A stretch of DNA of 64,000 nucleotides. Source: Lentzea flava. Its GTDB lineage: Bacteria; Actinomycetota; Actinomycetes; Mycobacteriales; Pseudonocardiaceae. The first letter of the stretch is position 1, and the number at the start of each line of letters is the position of its first letter. The stretch covers positions 44,088 through 108,087 of the forward strand of contig NZ_BMRE01000028.1 of assembly GCF_014648475.1 (NCBI RefSeq), given 5' to 3'. The position numbers and the translations under genes were made by a program. Under the pieces are notes generated by a model. The model ran no database searches. It was not told the origin of the DNA and was given only the letters and a program-made list of their open reading frames with translations. Shown in pieces: positions 1-9,500 of the stretch.

Positions 1-1
1 C

Positions 2-1306
2 AGCGCAGCGCTGGTCATGCTCATGACGCCGGGCCTGGCCTTCTTCTACGGGGGCATGGTCCGTTCCAAGAGCGTCCTGAACATGCTCATGATGAGCTTC
101 ATTTCCCTGGCCGTGGTCAGCGTCCTCTGGGTGCTGTACGGCTACAGCCTGGCGTTCGGCAACGACCTCGGAGCGGGTCTGCTGGGCAACTTCGACAACA
201 TCGGGCTCAAGGGGATCATCGGCACGCTGGGCGGTCCGGCGGACCACCAGTTCCCGACGATGGCCTTCGTGATGTTCCAGCTGATGTTCGCGATCATCAC
301 GCCCGCCCTGATCTCCGGTGCGATCGCCGACCGCGCGAAGTTCTGGGGCTGGACGCTGTTCATCGGCCTGTGGGTCACGATCGTGTACTTCCCGGTCGCG
401 CACTGGGTGTTCGCCTTCTCCAGCGCTGACGGTTCCGTCGTCGGTGGCTGGATCGCCAACAACCTGAAGGCGCTCGACTTCGCCGGTGGTACCGCGGTCC
501 ACATCAACGCCGGTGCCGCGGGTCTCGCCGTAGCGCTCGTGCTCGGCAAGCGCAAGGGCTGGCCGAAGGAGCCGATGCGGCCGCACAACCTGCCGTTCGT
601 GCTGCTCGGTGCCGCTCTGCTGTGGTTCGGCTGGTACGGCTTCAACGCCGGTTCGGCGCTGGGTGCCAACGAGACCGCCGCCGTCGCGTTCACCACGACC
701 ACCGTTGCCACCGCCGCCGCCGTCCTCGGCTGGCTGCTCGTCGAGCAGATCCGCGACGGCAAGCCGACCACCCTGGGTGCCGCGTCCGGTGCGGTCGCCG
801 GCCTCGTCGCGATCACGCCCGCCTGTGCCTTCGTGAGCCCGCTCGGCGCCATCGCGATCGGCGTCATCGCCGGTGCGCTGTGCAGCCTCGCCGTCGGCCT
901 CAAGTTCCGCTTCGGCTACGACGACTCGCTCGACGTCGTCGGTGTCCACCTCGTCGGCGGTCTCGTCGGTACGCTGCTGATCGGTTTCTTCGGCACCACC
1001 AGCGTCAACTCGGCCGGCGCCGACGGCCTCTTCTACGGCGGCGGGTTCGGCCTGCTCGGCAAGCAGGCGGTCGCGGCCGTCGCGGTGCTCGCCTTCTCGT
1101 TCGTCCTCACCTTCATCATCGCGTTCGTGGTGAACAAGACGGTCGGCTTCCGCGCTCCTGAGGAGTCCGAGGTCTCCGGCATCGACGAGGCGGAGCACGC
1201 CGAGTCCGCGTACGAGTTCGGCGCGTTCTCCAGCGCTCGCGGTGCGAACAAGGGCAGTGTGACTGCGGGTGCGACCGCGGTTCTCGAGGGGAGCAACAAG
1301 TCATGA
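2..1306 (+). CDS. amtB: Ammonium transporter, Amt/MEP/Rh family (5' end cut by window)
   Basis: Membrane channel that brings NH3/NH4+ into the cell. The reading frame is open from base 2, so the N-terminus lies outside the window; the first visible residues (SAALVMLMTPGLAFFYGGM) match the region just after the first membrane helix of Amt proteins. Family marks include the AFFYGGM segment, the conserved histidine in GGTAVHINAG and the second pore histidine in DVVGVHLVGG. About ten further hydrophobic segments follow, ending in a cytoplasmic tail of about 50 residues. The stop codon overlaps the glnK start (ATGA), so the two are translationally coupled. The amtB-glnK pairing is the standard arrangement in which GlnK plugs the channel when nitrogen is plentiful. 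Any GlnR-type promoter would lie upstream of the window. Confidence 0.97.
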   Translation, partial: SAALVMLMTPGLAFFYGGMVRSKSVLNMLMMSFISLAVVSVLWVLYGYSLAFGNDLGAGLLGNFDNIGLKGIIGTLGGPADHQFPTMAFVMFQLMFAIITPALISGAIADRAKFWGWTLFIGLWVTIVYFPVAHWVFAFSSADGSVVGGWIANNLKALDFAGGTAVHINAGAAGLAVALVLGKRKGWPKEPMRPHNLPFVLLGAALLWFGWYGFNAGSALGANETAAVAFTTTTVATAAAVLGWLLVEQIRDGKPTTLGAASGAVAGLVAITPACAFVSPLGAIAIGVIAGALCSLAVGLKFRFGYDDSLDVVGVHLVGGLVGTLLIGFFGTTSVNSAGADGLFYGGGFGLLGKQAVAAVAVLAFSFVLTFIIAFVVNKTVGFRAPEESEVSGIDEAEHAESAYEFGAFSSARGANKGSVTAGATAVLEGSNKS

Positions 1307-1641
1307 AGCTGGTCACCGCGATCATCAAGCCGTTCACGCTCGACGACGTGAAGAGCTCCCTGGAACAGCTCGGGGTGCTGGGCATGACCGTCAGCGAGGT
1401 GCAGGGCTACGGCCGCCAGAAGGGCCACACCGAGGTCTACCGGGGCGCCGAGTACTCCGTGGACTTCGTGCCCAAGATCAAGATCGAGGTCGTCGTGGAC
1501 GACAACCAGGTCGACAAGGTCCTGGAAGCGGTGGTCGAGTCCGCCCGCACCGGCAAGATCGGTGACGGCAAGGTCTGGGTCACTCCGGTCGACGCCGTGG
1601 TGCGAGTGCGCACGGGCGAACGTGGATCGGATGCGCTCTAA
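1303..1641 (+). CDS. glnK: Nitrogen regulatory protein PII (GlnK/GlnB)
   Basis: 112-residue trimeric signal protein that reads 2-oxoglutarate and ATP/ADP and controls ammonium uptake and nitrogen metabolism. The length is exactly that of the family. The T-loop RGAEYSVDFVPK carries Tyr51, the residue that is uridylylated in proteobacteria and adenylylated in actinobacteria. The C-terminal GDGKVWVTPVDAVVRVRTGE is the ATP-binding PII signature. It starts inside the amtB stop codon and is followed 19 bases later by glnD, whose product modifies Tyr51. Whether the modification here is AMP or UMP cannot be read from the sequence; AMP is expected from work on actinobacterial relatives. Confidence 0.98.
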   Translation: MKLVTAIIKPFTLDDVKSSLEQLGVLGMTVSEVQGYGRQKGHTEVYRGAEYSVDFVPKIKIEVVVDDNQVDKVLEAVVESARTGKIGDGKVWVTPVDAVVRVRTGERGSDAL

Positions 1642-1660
1642 ATAATTGAGGAGACGGCCC

Positions 1661-3985
1661 GTGGAGAACAACGAAACGGCCGTCGTCACGGCTGACGACC
1701 TGGTGCGAGCACGCGAACGGCTGCTCGCGCCAGGTCGTCGTCGCCTTGCCGCCGAACCTCTGCGCGAAGCACTCGTGGACCTGCACGAGTTCTGGTTGAC
1801 CAAACACGCGGGGGGAGCGGGGATATCCGGATCGGGTATCGCGCTCGTGGCGGTCGGCGGGCTGGGGCGGCGTGAGCTCGTGCCCTACTCCGACCTCGAT
1901 CTGGTTCTCGTCCACAACGGCGTCAAGAACATCGATCAGATCGCCGAGAAGCTCTGGTACCCGCTGTGGAACTCCGGCATCGGCCTCGACCACTCGGTCC
2001 GCACGGTCGGTGAGGCGCTCCGCGTCGCCGCGGGCGACCTGCGGACCGCGTTGGGACTGCTGGACATCCGGCACATCGCCGGTGACCAGGAGGTCTCGCA
2101 GAAGCTCGCCGAGGGCGCGCGGCAGGCGTGGCGCGGCAACGTGCGCAACCGCCTGGACGAGATCGCCGAGTCGTCGCAGAAGCGCTGGGGACGCGGTGGC
2201 GAGATCGCGCACCGCGTCGAACCCGATCTGAAGCACGGCCGTGGTGGCCTGCGTGACCTGACCATTCTGGACGCCTTGTCCGTCGCTCAGCTGGTGGACC
2301 GGCCGTCCGCGGATGTCGGCGAGGCCCGCAAACTGCTCTTGGACGTGCGCACGGAACTTCGCCGGGTGGCACGGAAACCGCGTGATGTCCTGCGGGCGCA
2401 GGACGGTGACGAGGTCGCCTCGGCGCTGGGGCTGACCGACCGGTTCGCTTTGGCCCGTTCGCTGTCCTCGGCCGCACGGACGGTCGTCTACGCGTTCGAC
2501 GTCGCGATGCGGACGGCTCGTGCCGCCGCACCGAAGCGCGGCCTCGGGGCCTTCCTGCGGGGGCAACCGCCGCGCCGACCGTTGGACGAAGGCGTTGTGC
2601 TGCACGGGTCCGAGGTCTCTCTGGCTCGTGACGCGATTCCCAGCCGTGATCCCGCGTTGTTGTTGCGGGTTGCCACGGCCGCGGCTCGCAGCAAGCACCC
2701 GATCGCGTCCGGCACGTTGACGCGGCTCGCGGACTCGGCGCCGGAGCTGCGCCAGCCGTGGCCGCGGGAGGCTCGCGAGGAGCTGCTGGCGTTGCTGGGC
2801 AGCGGCAGCGGGCTCGTGGACGTCGTGGAAGCGTTGGACCGCACGGGTTTGTGGGGCCGGCTGTTCCCCGAGTGGGGTGCGGTGCGGGACCTGCCGCCGC
2901 GCGACGCCGCGCACATGTGGACGGTCGACCGGCACCTGGTCCAGACGGTCGCGCAGGCGGCGCGGCTGGCGACGACGGTGTCGCGGCCGGACCTGTTGCT
3001 GCTGGGCGCGTTGGTGCACGACATCGGCAAGGGCCGGCCGCAGGACCACTCCGAGGTGGGTGCCGCGCTGGCGACCCAGATCGGCGAGCGGATCGGGTTG
3101 TGGCCGCAGGACGTCGAGACGCTGTCGATGATGGTCCGGCACCACCTGCTGTTGCCGCACACCGCGACCCGGCGTGACGTCGAGGACGAGGCGACCGTGC
3201 ACCGGGTCGTGGAGACGCTCGGTGGCGACGCCGTCCTGCTCGAACTGCTGTACGCGTTGGCAGAAGCCGATTCCCTCGCGACCGGCCCCGGCGTGTGGAC
3301 CGACTGGAAGGCCGCGTTGCTGGCCGACCTGGTCAAGCGCTGCCGCAAGGCGATGGCGGGGGAAGCGTTGCCCAAGCCGGAACCGCTCGATCCCGCGCAC
3401 GTGGCGATGGCGGAACGCGTTGCGGCGTCGGGGAAACCGGACGTGCTGCTGGAGAAGCAGGAGCACGCGGCGATCGTGACGGTGCTCGCGCCGGACCGTC
3501 CCGGCATGCTGTCCAAGGCGGCGGGCGTGCTCGCGTTGAACTCGTTGGAGGTCCACGCGGCGACGTTGCGCTCGCACGGCGGCGCGACGGTGGACGCGTT
3601 CACGGTGTCGCCGCGGTTCGGCTCGCTGCCGGACGCGTCGTTGCTGCGGGAACAGCTGTCCAGGGCGATCGAGGGCTCGCTGCCGTTGGCGGACAAGCTC
3701 GCTGCGAAAGAACGCGACTACGGCGGCCCGCCGCAGGACCCGCCGCCCGCGAAGGTGCTGTGGTTCGACGACGAGGCGACGGGCGCGGTGGTGCTGGAGC
3801 TGCGCGCGGCGGACCGGATCGGGCTGCTGCACAAGGTGGCAGGAGCGTTGGAGCAGTGCGGCGTCGACGTGCAGTGGGCGCGTGTGTCCACGTTGGGCGC
3901 GACGGTCGTCGACTCGTTCAGCATCACGGGCGCGGACCTGGATCGGCGCCGGATCGAACGGGCGGTGCTGGAGGCGGCCAGGTAG
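1661..3985 (+). CDS. glnD: [Protein-PII] uridylyl/adenylyltransferase GlnD
   Basis: 774-residue bifunctional enzyme that attaches a nucleotide to PII at low nitrogen and removes it at high glutamine. The N-terminal nucleotidyltransferase core shows GGLGRRELVPYSDLDLVLVH (G-GR-EL-P-SD-D pattern). A central HD phosphohydrolase domain contains LLLLGALVHDIGKG. Two C-terminal ACT domains (VTVLAPDRPGMLSKAAGVL and LRAADRIGLLHKVAGALE) sense glutamine. I chose the GTG at 1661 because a GAGGAG ribosome site lies 8 bases upstream; an in-frame TTG at 1646 would add five residues but lacks a site. It is the third gene of the amtB-glnK-glnD operon, which appears to end at the hairpin just after it. Confidence 0.96.
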   Translation: MENNETAVVTADDLVRARERLLAPGRRRLAAEPLREALVDLHEFWLTKHAGGAGISGSGIALVAVGGLGRRELVPYSDLDLVLVHNGVKNIDQIAEKLWYPLWNSGIGLDHSVRTVGEALRVAAGDLRTALGLLDIRHIAGDQEVSQKLAEGARQAWRGNVRNRLDEIAESSQKRWGRGGEIAHRVEPDLKHGRGGLRDLTILDALSVAQLVDRPSADVGEARKLLLDVRTELRRVARKPRDVLRAQDGDEVASALGLTDRFALARSLSSAARTVVYAFDVAMRTARAAAPKRGLGAFLRGQPPRRPLDEGVVLHGSEVSLARDAIPSRDPALLLRVATAAARSKHPIASGTLTRLADSAPELRQPWPREAREELLALLGSGSGLVDVVEALDRTGLWGRLFPEWGAVRDLPPRDAAHMWTVDRHLVQTVAQAARLATTVSRPDLLLLGALVHDIGKGRPQDHSEVGAALATQIGERIGLWPQDVETLSMMVRHHLLLPHTATRRDVEDEATVHRVVETLGGDAVLLELLYALAEADSLATGPGVWTDWKAALLADLVKRCRKAMAGEALPKPEPLDPAHVAMAERVAASGKPDVLLEKQEHAAIVTVLAPDRPGMLSKAAGVLALNSLEVHAATLRSHGGATVDAFTVSPRFGSLPDASLLREQLSRAIEGSLPLADKLAAKERDYGGPPQDPPPAKVLWFDDEATGAVVLELRAADRIGLLHKVAGALEQCGVDVQWARVSTLGATVVDSFSITGADLDRRRIERAVLEAAR

Positions 3986-4013
3986 AGGTTGAGTAGCACT
4001 ACGCACAACCTCT
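3984..4013 (+). terminator. Hairpin after glnD, probable operon terminator
   Basis: AGAGGTTG (3984-3991) pairs perfectly with CAACCTCT (4006-4013), overlapping the glnD stop codon. A short inner GTA/TAC pairing is possible in the loop. There is no T-run, as is common for actinobacterial terminators. Confidence 0.55.
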
Positions 4014-4288
4014 CCGGGTGCTCACGCTCCTGCGCGGTTCCGGCACGCTGCAGTCTTGTGGTGTCCGGAAAGCGTCCTCGAGGGGTGGACCACTTTCTGG
4101 ACGGGTGGACCCGGCCGGGGCAGGCCGGCGGTGATCATTCGCGGCGCCGGGGGAGGCACCGTGCAGTGACACCGCCGGACTCTCCGGCCGGTGTTTTCCC
4201 GCGCTGACAACGAGACAGCTCGCTGGACAACGGCGTCCGGGCAGGAGCACTGTGGCAGCAGGGAATTCGCGAAGCTGGGGGATGCATC
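4014..4288. other. Non-coding interval between glnD and HAF gene
   Basis: Apart from the two hairpins listed separately, the interval holds a direct repeat of GGTGGACC at about 4085-4111. I see no convincing ORF or sigma-70 promoter. The promoter of the HAF gene must lie here but is not recognisable. Confidence 0.4.
4170..4197 (+). terminator. Hairpin followed by TTTT upstream of the HAF gene
   Basis: CACCG and CCGGA pair with TCCGG and CGGTG with a one-base bulge, followed directly by TTTT (4194-4197). It reads as an intrinsic terminator on the + strand, but lies 180 bases beyond glnD and 90 bases before the next gene, so it may be an attenuator in the leader of the HAF gene. Confidence 0.4.
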
Positions 4289-5317
4289 GTGAAGAACACA
4301 CTGTCATTGCTCTTCGTCGCGGCCGTCGTCGTGACGACTTTGTCCGCTCCCGCCGCGCAGGCCGCTGTCGCCGTGCAGGACCTCGGCACGTTGCCGGGTG
4401 ACGTCCGCAGCGTCGCGCAGGACATCAACGAAGCCGGTGCCATCGCGGGAATTTCGATGGGCGCGGGAGTCTCGCAGCACGCCGTTCGCTGGGATCCGGG
4501 CTCGCCGATCAGGAAGCTCAACGATCTCGGCTTCGACACCGTGGCGTTCGCCATCAGCAGCCAGCGCACGGTCGTCGGCTACGCCGTCGACGCGGCGAAC
4601 CGCACCCAACCGGCGCGCTGGGACTTCAGCGGCGCGCTGACCGTGCTGACCGTGCCCGGAGCGGTGAGCGGGGTCGCATACGACATCAACGACTCCGGCG
4701 TCGTGGCCGGCAGCGCGGTGATCAACGGCGTCAGCCACGCGGTCGTCTGGGACAGCGCGGGCGTGGCGACGGTGCTCGGCGAGGGCTCCGGCCAGTTCGT
4801 GACCGGCGCGGGCACGGTGATCGGCTACTCCGGCGACCAGCCCGCGCGGTGGACCGACGGCGGCGGTCTCTACGTCTACGACAACCACGGCGCGTTGGTG
4901 CTCGGACACAACCAGGCCGCCGACGCCGTGGGCACGTCCGGCGGCGAGGGCGTGCTCTGGCTCGGCCGCCGCCGCGCACCGCTGGGCCAGGACACCAGCC
5001 CGCGCGACATCTCCGGCACGGGCTGGGCCGTCGGCGTCGCGGGCGGACGGGCGGTCCGCTGGGAAGCCTCCGAGTTCACCACCGCCCAGCCGCTCGCGCC
5101 GGCCCCGTCGGCGGCGTCGGACGTCAACGACGCGGGTGTGATCGCGGGCACGGTCGGTTCGTGGGCGGCGACCTGGGACGCGGCCGGTGCGCAGACGATG
5201 CTGCCCGTCCTGCCGGGGTCCAACCGCAGCGCCGTCTCGGGCCTGTCGGAGAACGGCCAGGTCATCGGCATCGCAGGTTTCGCGGACGGCACCTGGCGGG
5301 CAGTCGTCTGGCGCTGA
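4289..5317 (+). CDS. Secreted HAF-repeat protein, function unknown
   Basis: 342 residues starting at a GTG, with a clear Sec signal peptide (MKNTLSLLFVAAVVVTTLSA, cleavage expected near APAAQA-AV). The mature part is a series of about seven repeats of roughly 40-45 residues built on the pattern DIN-x2-G-x-(I/V)-x-G, for example VAQDINEAGAIAGIS, VAYDINDSGVVAG, ASDVNDAGVIAG and SGLSENGQVIG. This is the extracellular HAF repeat, in which sequential units are expected to fold as beta sheets. There is no catalytic motif. It begins the accessory block inserted between glnD and ffh. The assignment to the repeat family is good; the role is unknown. Confidence 0.8.
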   Translation: MKNTLSLLFVAAVVVTTLSAPAAQAAVAVQDLGTLPGDVRSVAQDINEAGAIAGISMGAGVSQHAVRWDPGSPIRKLNDLGFDTVAFAISSQRTVVGYAVDAANRTQPARWDFSGALTVLTVPGAVSGVAYDINDSGVVAGSAVINGVSHAVVWDSAGVATVLGEGSGQFVTGAGTVIGYSGDQPARWTDGGGLYVYDNHGALVLGHNQAADAVGTSGGEGVLWLGRRRAPLGQDTSPRDISGTGWAVGVAGGRAVRWEASEFTTAQPLAPAPSAASDVNDAGVIAGTVGSWAATWDAAGAQTMLPVLPGSNRSAVSGLSENGQVIGIAGFADGTWRAVVWR

Positions 5318-5384
5318 GCCTGTGCATTTCGCCAGAAATCGGACCAAACTGAACGAGAGGGAAGGTCAACACGTCTTCTAGGAC

Positions 5385-5945
5385 ATGACCGCCGTGTTGA
5401 ACACGCAGACCACCGCCGTCCGAGTGCAGCCCCGCTCGCTCGTGGTCCTCGCCGGCATCCCCGGCGCGGGCAAGACGACGCTGCTCACCCGCCTGGACGC
5501 GGAGGAGCCGGTCACCGTGCTCGACTCCGACCAGGTGCGCACGTGGCTCGAACCGCGCGTGCCCCTGCCGTACCGGTACTGGCGCGTCTTCGTGCACCTC
5601 ACCCACCGCCTCCGCGTGTTCTGGGCAGCGCTGTTCAGCACGGGCCTCCTCGTCGTGCACGAGCCGTCCACCCGCCCCGGCACCCGTTTCATGCTGGTCC
5701 TGGCGGGCCTGCTTTCGGGCCGCCCCCGCCACTTCCTGTGGCTGGACGCCTCGGCGGCCCAGGCCCTGGACGGCCAGATCGCCCGCCGCCGCGTCGTGCG
5801 CACCCACGCGTTCGAACGCCACGTCCGCCGCGGCCAGGAGATGCGCGCGCGGTTCGAGTCGGGCTGGGTGCCGGCCGGATTCGGCGGCGTGACGCTGCTC
5901 ACCCGTGCGGGAACATCGGGTGGTCTGCGCATCATGGTGTCGTGA
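5385..5945 (+). CDS. P-loop kinase-like ATPase (zeta-toxin/AAA-type small kinase)
   Basis: 186-residue P-loop NTPase. The Walker A motif GIPGAGKTTLL lies at about residues 26-36, after the strand SLVVLA. A Walker B-like strand LLVVHEPS follows around residue 90 and an arginine-rich lid (QIARRRVVRTHAFERHVRRGQ) lies near residue 135. This layout resembles small-molecule kinases and the zeta/chloramphenicol-phosphotransferase group more than classical AAA+ ATPases. The ATG at 5385 follows an AGGAC segment; a GAGAGGGAAGG stretch lies about 25 bases upstream. The stop codon overlaps the GTG start of the HAD gene (GTGA), so the kinase and a phosphatase-fold protein are made together. The substrate cannot be told. 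Confidence 0.65.
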   Translation: MTAVLNTQTTAVRVQPRSLVVLAGIPGAGKTTLLTRLDAEEPVTVLDSDQVRTWLEPRVPLPYRYWRVFVHLTHRLRVFWAALFSTGLLVVHEPSTRPGTRFMLVLAGLLSGRPRHFLWLDASAAQALDGQIARRRVVRTHAFERHVRRGQEMRARFESGWVPAGFGGVTLLTRAGTSGGLRIMVS

Positions 5946-6556
5946 TCAAGGCGGTTGTGTTCGACTTCGCAGGCACCCTGTTCGGGCGCCCCACCTACCC
6001 GTGGCTGTCACCTCAGCACCTCTCGGTGCTGCGCGCCCCGGCGCCGTACATCGCCCGCATGAACGCCGCCGAGCGCGCGGTGTGGGACGCCCGCGACCTC
6101 ACGGCGCTGGCGAACCGCTCCGCCTACTGGACCCTCTTCCGGCTGGCGGGCCTCTCGATGCCCGACTCGATCTTCCAGCGCCTGCACGACCCGGCGTTCT
6201 GGCTGCCCTACCCGGACACGGCCGCGGCGTTGGAGGTCGTGCGGCCGTTGAAGGTCGGCGTGCTGAGCAACATCTCGTGGGACATCCGGGGCGTCTTCGC
6301 GCGCGAGTCGCTGTCGGTGGACGCGTTCCTGCTGTCATACGAGATCGGCGTGTCCAAGCCTTCTGCTCGTGCTTTCGAGGCGGCCTGCGTGCGGCTCGAC
6401 GTGGCGCCTGACGAGTGCCTGTACGTCGGCGATGATCCGGTTTCGGACGGTGCGGCGGTGAAAGCCGGGTTGCGGTTCGAGCAGATCTCCACCGCTCCCG
6501 TGGGACGTCGTCAGCCGGTGCTGCTGGAGGCGCTGGCACGCCACGGGATCAACTGA
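5942..6556 (+). CDS. HAD-superfamily hydrolase, coupled to upstream kinase
   Basis: 204 residues with all four HAD motifs: I at VVFDFAGTLFG, II at VGVLSNISWD, III at the lysine of EIGVSKPSARAF, and IV at YVGDDPVSDGAAVKAG. The nucleophile Asp is present, but the residue two places on, usually a second Asp in phosphatases, is Ala (D-F-A-G-T). That pattern is seen in phosphonatase-like and dehalogenase-like members, so simple phosphatase activity should not be assumed. Start GTG 5942 lies within the stop of the P-loop gene. Its 3' end overlaps the converging TIR-STAND gene by 8 bases. Confidence 0.8.
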   Translation: MIKAVVFDFAGTLFGRPTYPWLSPQHLSVLRAPAPYIARMNAAERAVWDARDLTALANRSAYWTLFRLAGLSMPDSIFQRLHDPAFWLPYPDTAAALEVVRPLKVGVLSNISWDIRGVFARESLSVDAFLLSYEIGVSKPSARAFEAACVRLDVAPDECLYVGDDPVSDGAAVKAGLRFEQISTAPVGRRQPVLLEALARHGIN

Positions 6557-9500
6557 TCCGCAGCCGGGCTTCCGTGATGAGATCACCGACGTCGTCGCCG
6601 CGTGCCGTGCCGGACAGCGGACGCGTGAACCCGTCCGAGACGTCCCAGTACCGCACGGTCCTGTCTCTGGAGCCGGTGACCACCGTTCCGTCCGGCAACC
6701 AGAGGGCGGCGGTGACCGCATCGCCGTGGCCGAGCAGCGCCGTGCGTTGCCCGCTGGTCACGGGATCCCAGACACGGGCCGTTGCGTCCGATGACGCGCT
6801 GAGGAGACTGCGGCCGTCCGGAGACCAGGCCATTGCGCGGATCTCGTCCGCGTGGCCGTGCAGTTCGCCGATCTTGACGAGGTCGTCGGTCAGGCGAAAC
6901 AGCACGATGGTCGCATCGGCGCACCCCGCGGCGAGCACGTCGTGTTCCGGATGCCAGGCGATCGAGGTGAACCACTTGCTCTCCACGAACGAGTACAGCG
7001 TGCGGTCCATCGAGTTCACCGTCACGTTGCCCTCACCAGCGACAGCGAAGATCTGGCGGTGCGGATGCCATGCCACCGCCGTGAGATTCCCGGAGTGCCG
7101 TGTCCACGTCGCAGAGGTGAGCAGCTCGCCATCACGGCTGTAGACCCTGGGAAGCCATGTTCGGTCCCGCGAGACAGCGGCCAGCAGTGTTCCGTCCGAC
7201 GACCACTGCAGGTCATCGATTTCGTCGGTCGTCTCCGCGAGCTGCGCGACCAGCGCTCCGTCCTGGTCCTGGATGGTGACCACCCCGTCGTCGGATCCGA
7301 TCGCAAGCCGTTGCCCGTTCGGTGTCCAAGCGAGGGAGCACTGTCCGTTGAAGATGGGATCGATGAGGGACTTGAGACCGATCGTCAGTTCACCGGACAC
7401 GGGATTCCGCGCGAGCGCGAGCACCTCGCCCTTCGCGTAGAACCAGTTGGCGGTCGGCTCCGAGCCGATCTTCCACGCGCGCTGGGTGCCGTCTTCAGCG
7501 ACCGTGGCCAGCTGATCTCCCTCGTGTGACCAGGCGACGTCGCAGACGCCTTGATGGTGGCCGCGCAGGCACAGCAGCTCCCTTCCGGTCACGGCGTCCC
7601 AGACTCGGGCGGTTCCGTCCGCCGAGGCACTGGCGATCCTGGTACCGCACGGCGACCAGCTCACTCTGCGCACGCCGTCTGAATGCCCGCGGAGGTGCGT
7701 TTGTCCGATGGGGCGGTCGAGCACGGCCGTCGAGCGTCCGTCCCCACTCGCCCAGATCTCCGGGTCGTGCGGGTGGAACCGGACCGATCGCGCCGCCGCG
7801 TCCGTCCAATGGCGTTCTGACAGTGCGTGCGTCAAACGATGGCCGACTCCCTCGAGTGCGACCCTTCCGTCGTCCCTCGCGATGGCGATCCACCTGCCGT
7901 CGGACGAGATGTCCGCATCCCACAAGCGCACGGTGTTCTGCTCGTCGTTCTTGACCACTGCCCGAACCGCGTGCACAGGCGCGTCATTCCGACAGGCGAC
8001 GTCCCACAGGTAGACACCACCGTCCGCACAGCCGACCAGCACCCGGTCACCCGTGGCGTTGAACCGCACCGACCACGGAAGGCCTGGCAGCGGAATCACG
8101 CGGATCTCCCGCTCCTCGCGGGGGGACCACAATCTCAGCGTCGCGTCGGTCGCCACCGACGCCACGACATCGCCGTTCGGGGACCAGGCGACCGATCGCA
8201 CCCAGCAGGGGCCGGTGCCGTGCGAGAACACGTGCAGGCAAGCAGCGGTCCCGGAGTCCCACACCCGAACCGTGCCGTCCTTCGATCCGGTCACCAGCTT
8301 CGTGTCGTCCGGTGACCAGTCCACACCCCAGATGCCGGCGGTGTGTCCGCTGAACGAGCGCAGCCGGTGAGTGGAGGCCATGGCACGCAACAACAACAGC
8401 CGCCAGCTCGACAGATCCGGGGCGTGCGGGAGCAGCCGTACCGTGAAGTCGTCACCGGCGAGAACCTGCAGCGCGTCGACCGGATCGAGCGCGACCGCCC
8501 GCCGCACGTCGTCGTCCACCTTCTGTTGCGACGACAGCTGGAGCAACCGCTGTGCGTCGGCGGAGAGGTGCTGCGGCCGCATCTCGGCGAACGCGTCGTC
8601 CGCAGGTGAGAGCACCGAGAGCAACGAGGCGAGGCGGGACGGGGCGATGAGCTGGTCGGGGTGCTTCACCGACTCCTTGGCGATGTCCTCGATCTCCCGC
8701 CGTGCCCGCAAGGCGGCATGGTCGCGTTCCAGGCTCTCGCGCAGCCGCGGCCAGCGCAGGAACAGGCTTTCGTGGGCCACCTCGATCGACTCGTGGGTCG
8801 CGGTGAGCACCCGGTTGGTGATGAACGGGGCGAGCAGCTGCCGTTCGTCCGCGGAGAGCTCGGCGACCGCCACCGCTCGTTTGGTGAACTTCCCGCCTTC
8901 GTCCACCGACACCAGGGTTCGCAGGGTGCGCAGCACCCGGCGTTCGGCCTCGCCGGCCTTCGGCCACGAGCCGTCGTCCTCGCGCACCAGGTCGCGTGCC
9001 ATGGCCAGGGCCTCGTCGGCCTGCTGCCGCAGCACGTCCATCACACGTCCGGACGCGACGTACTCGGCACGGGTGATCGGCCGGGGCGCGCGTTCGCCGT
9101 CGCGGTTGACGTGGCGCCACAGGTTCTCCAGCGCGAACGCCAGCAACGGCAGCGACTCGCGGCTCGCGTCTTCCTGGATGAGGCCCAGCGCGGCGTCGTC
9201 GACGCTCCAGCCGAGTGCCCGCAGCGGACCGTTGACCACCACCGGGATCTCGGCCTTGGCGAGCGGCGCGACCAGGAAGTTGTCGCGGAAGAGCGGCTCG
9301 AGGTCCTCGTGCCGCATCAGGTCGTCGAGGAAGTCCGCGCGGACCGTGTGGACGACCCAGGCCTCGCCCCGGCTGGCGGCCACGAGTCGTCGCACCAGCG
9401 TGGTGGAGTCGCCGATCAGGAGTTCTTCGGTCTGGTCGAGCACCACGAGCCGGCGTCCGGGGCCTTCGATCGCCGGCAGCACGCCTTGCGACGGCGTGAG

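Noticed and set aside
1580..4006. 808-codon open frame on the minus strand opposite glnK-glnD
   Set aside because: Shadow of glnD in high-GC DNA; Arg/His-rich translation with no family features.
4304..5347. 347-codon minus-strand frame opposite the HAF gene
   Set aside because: The + strand frame has a signal peptide and regular HAF repeats; the opposite frame lacks any motif.
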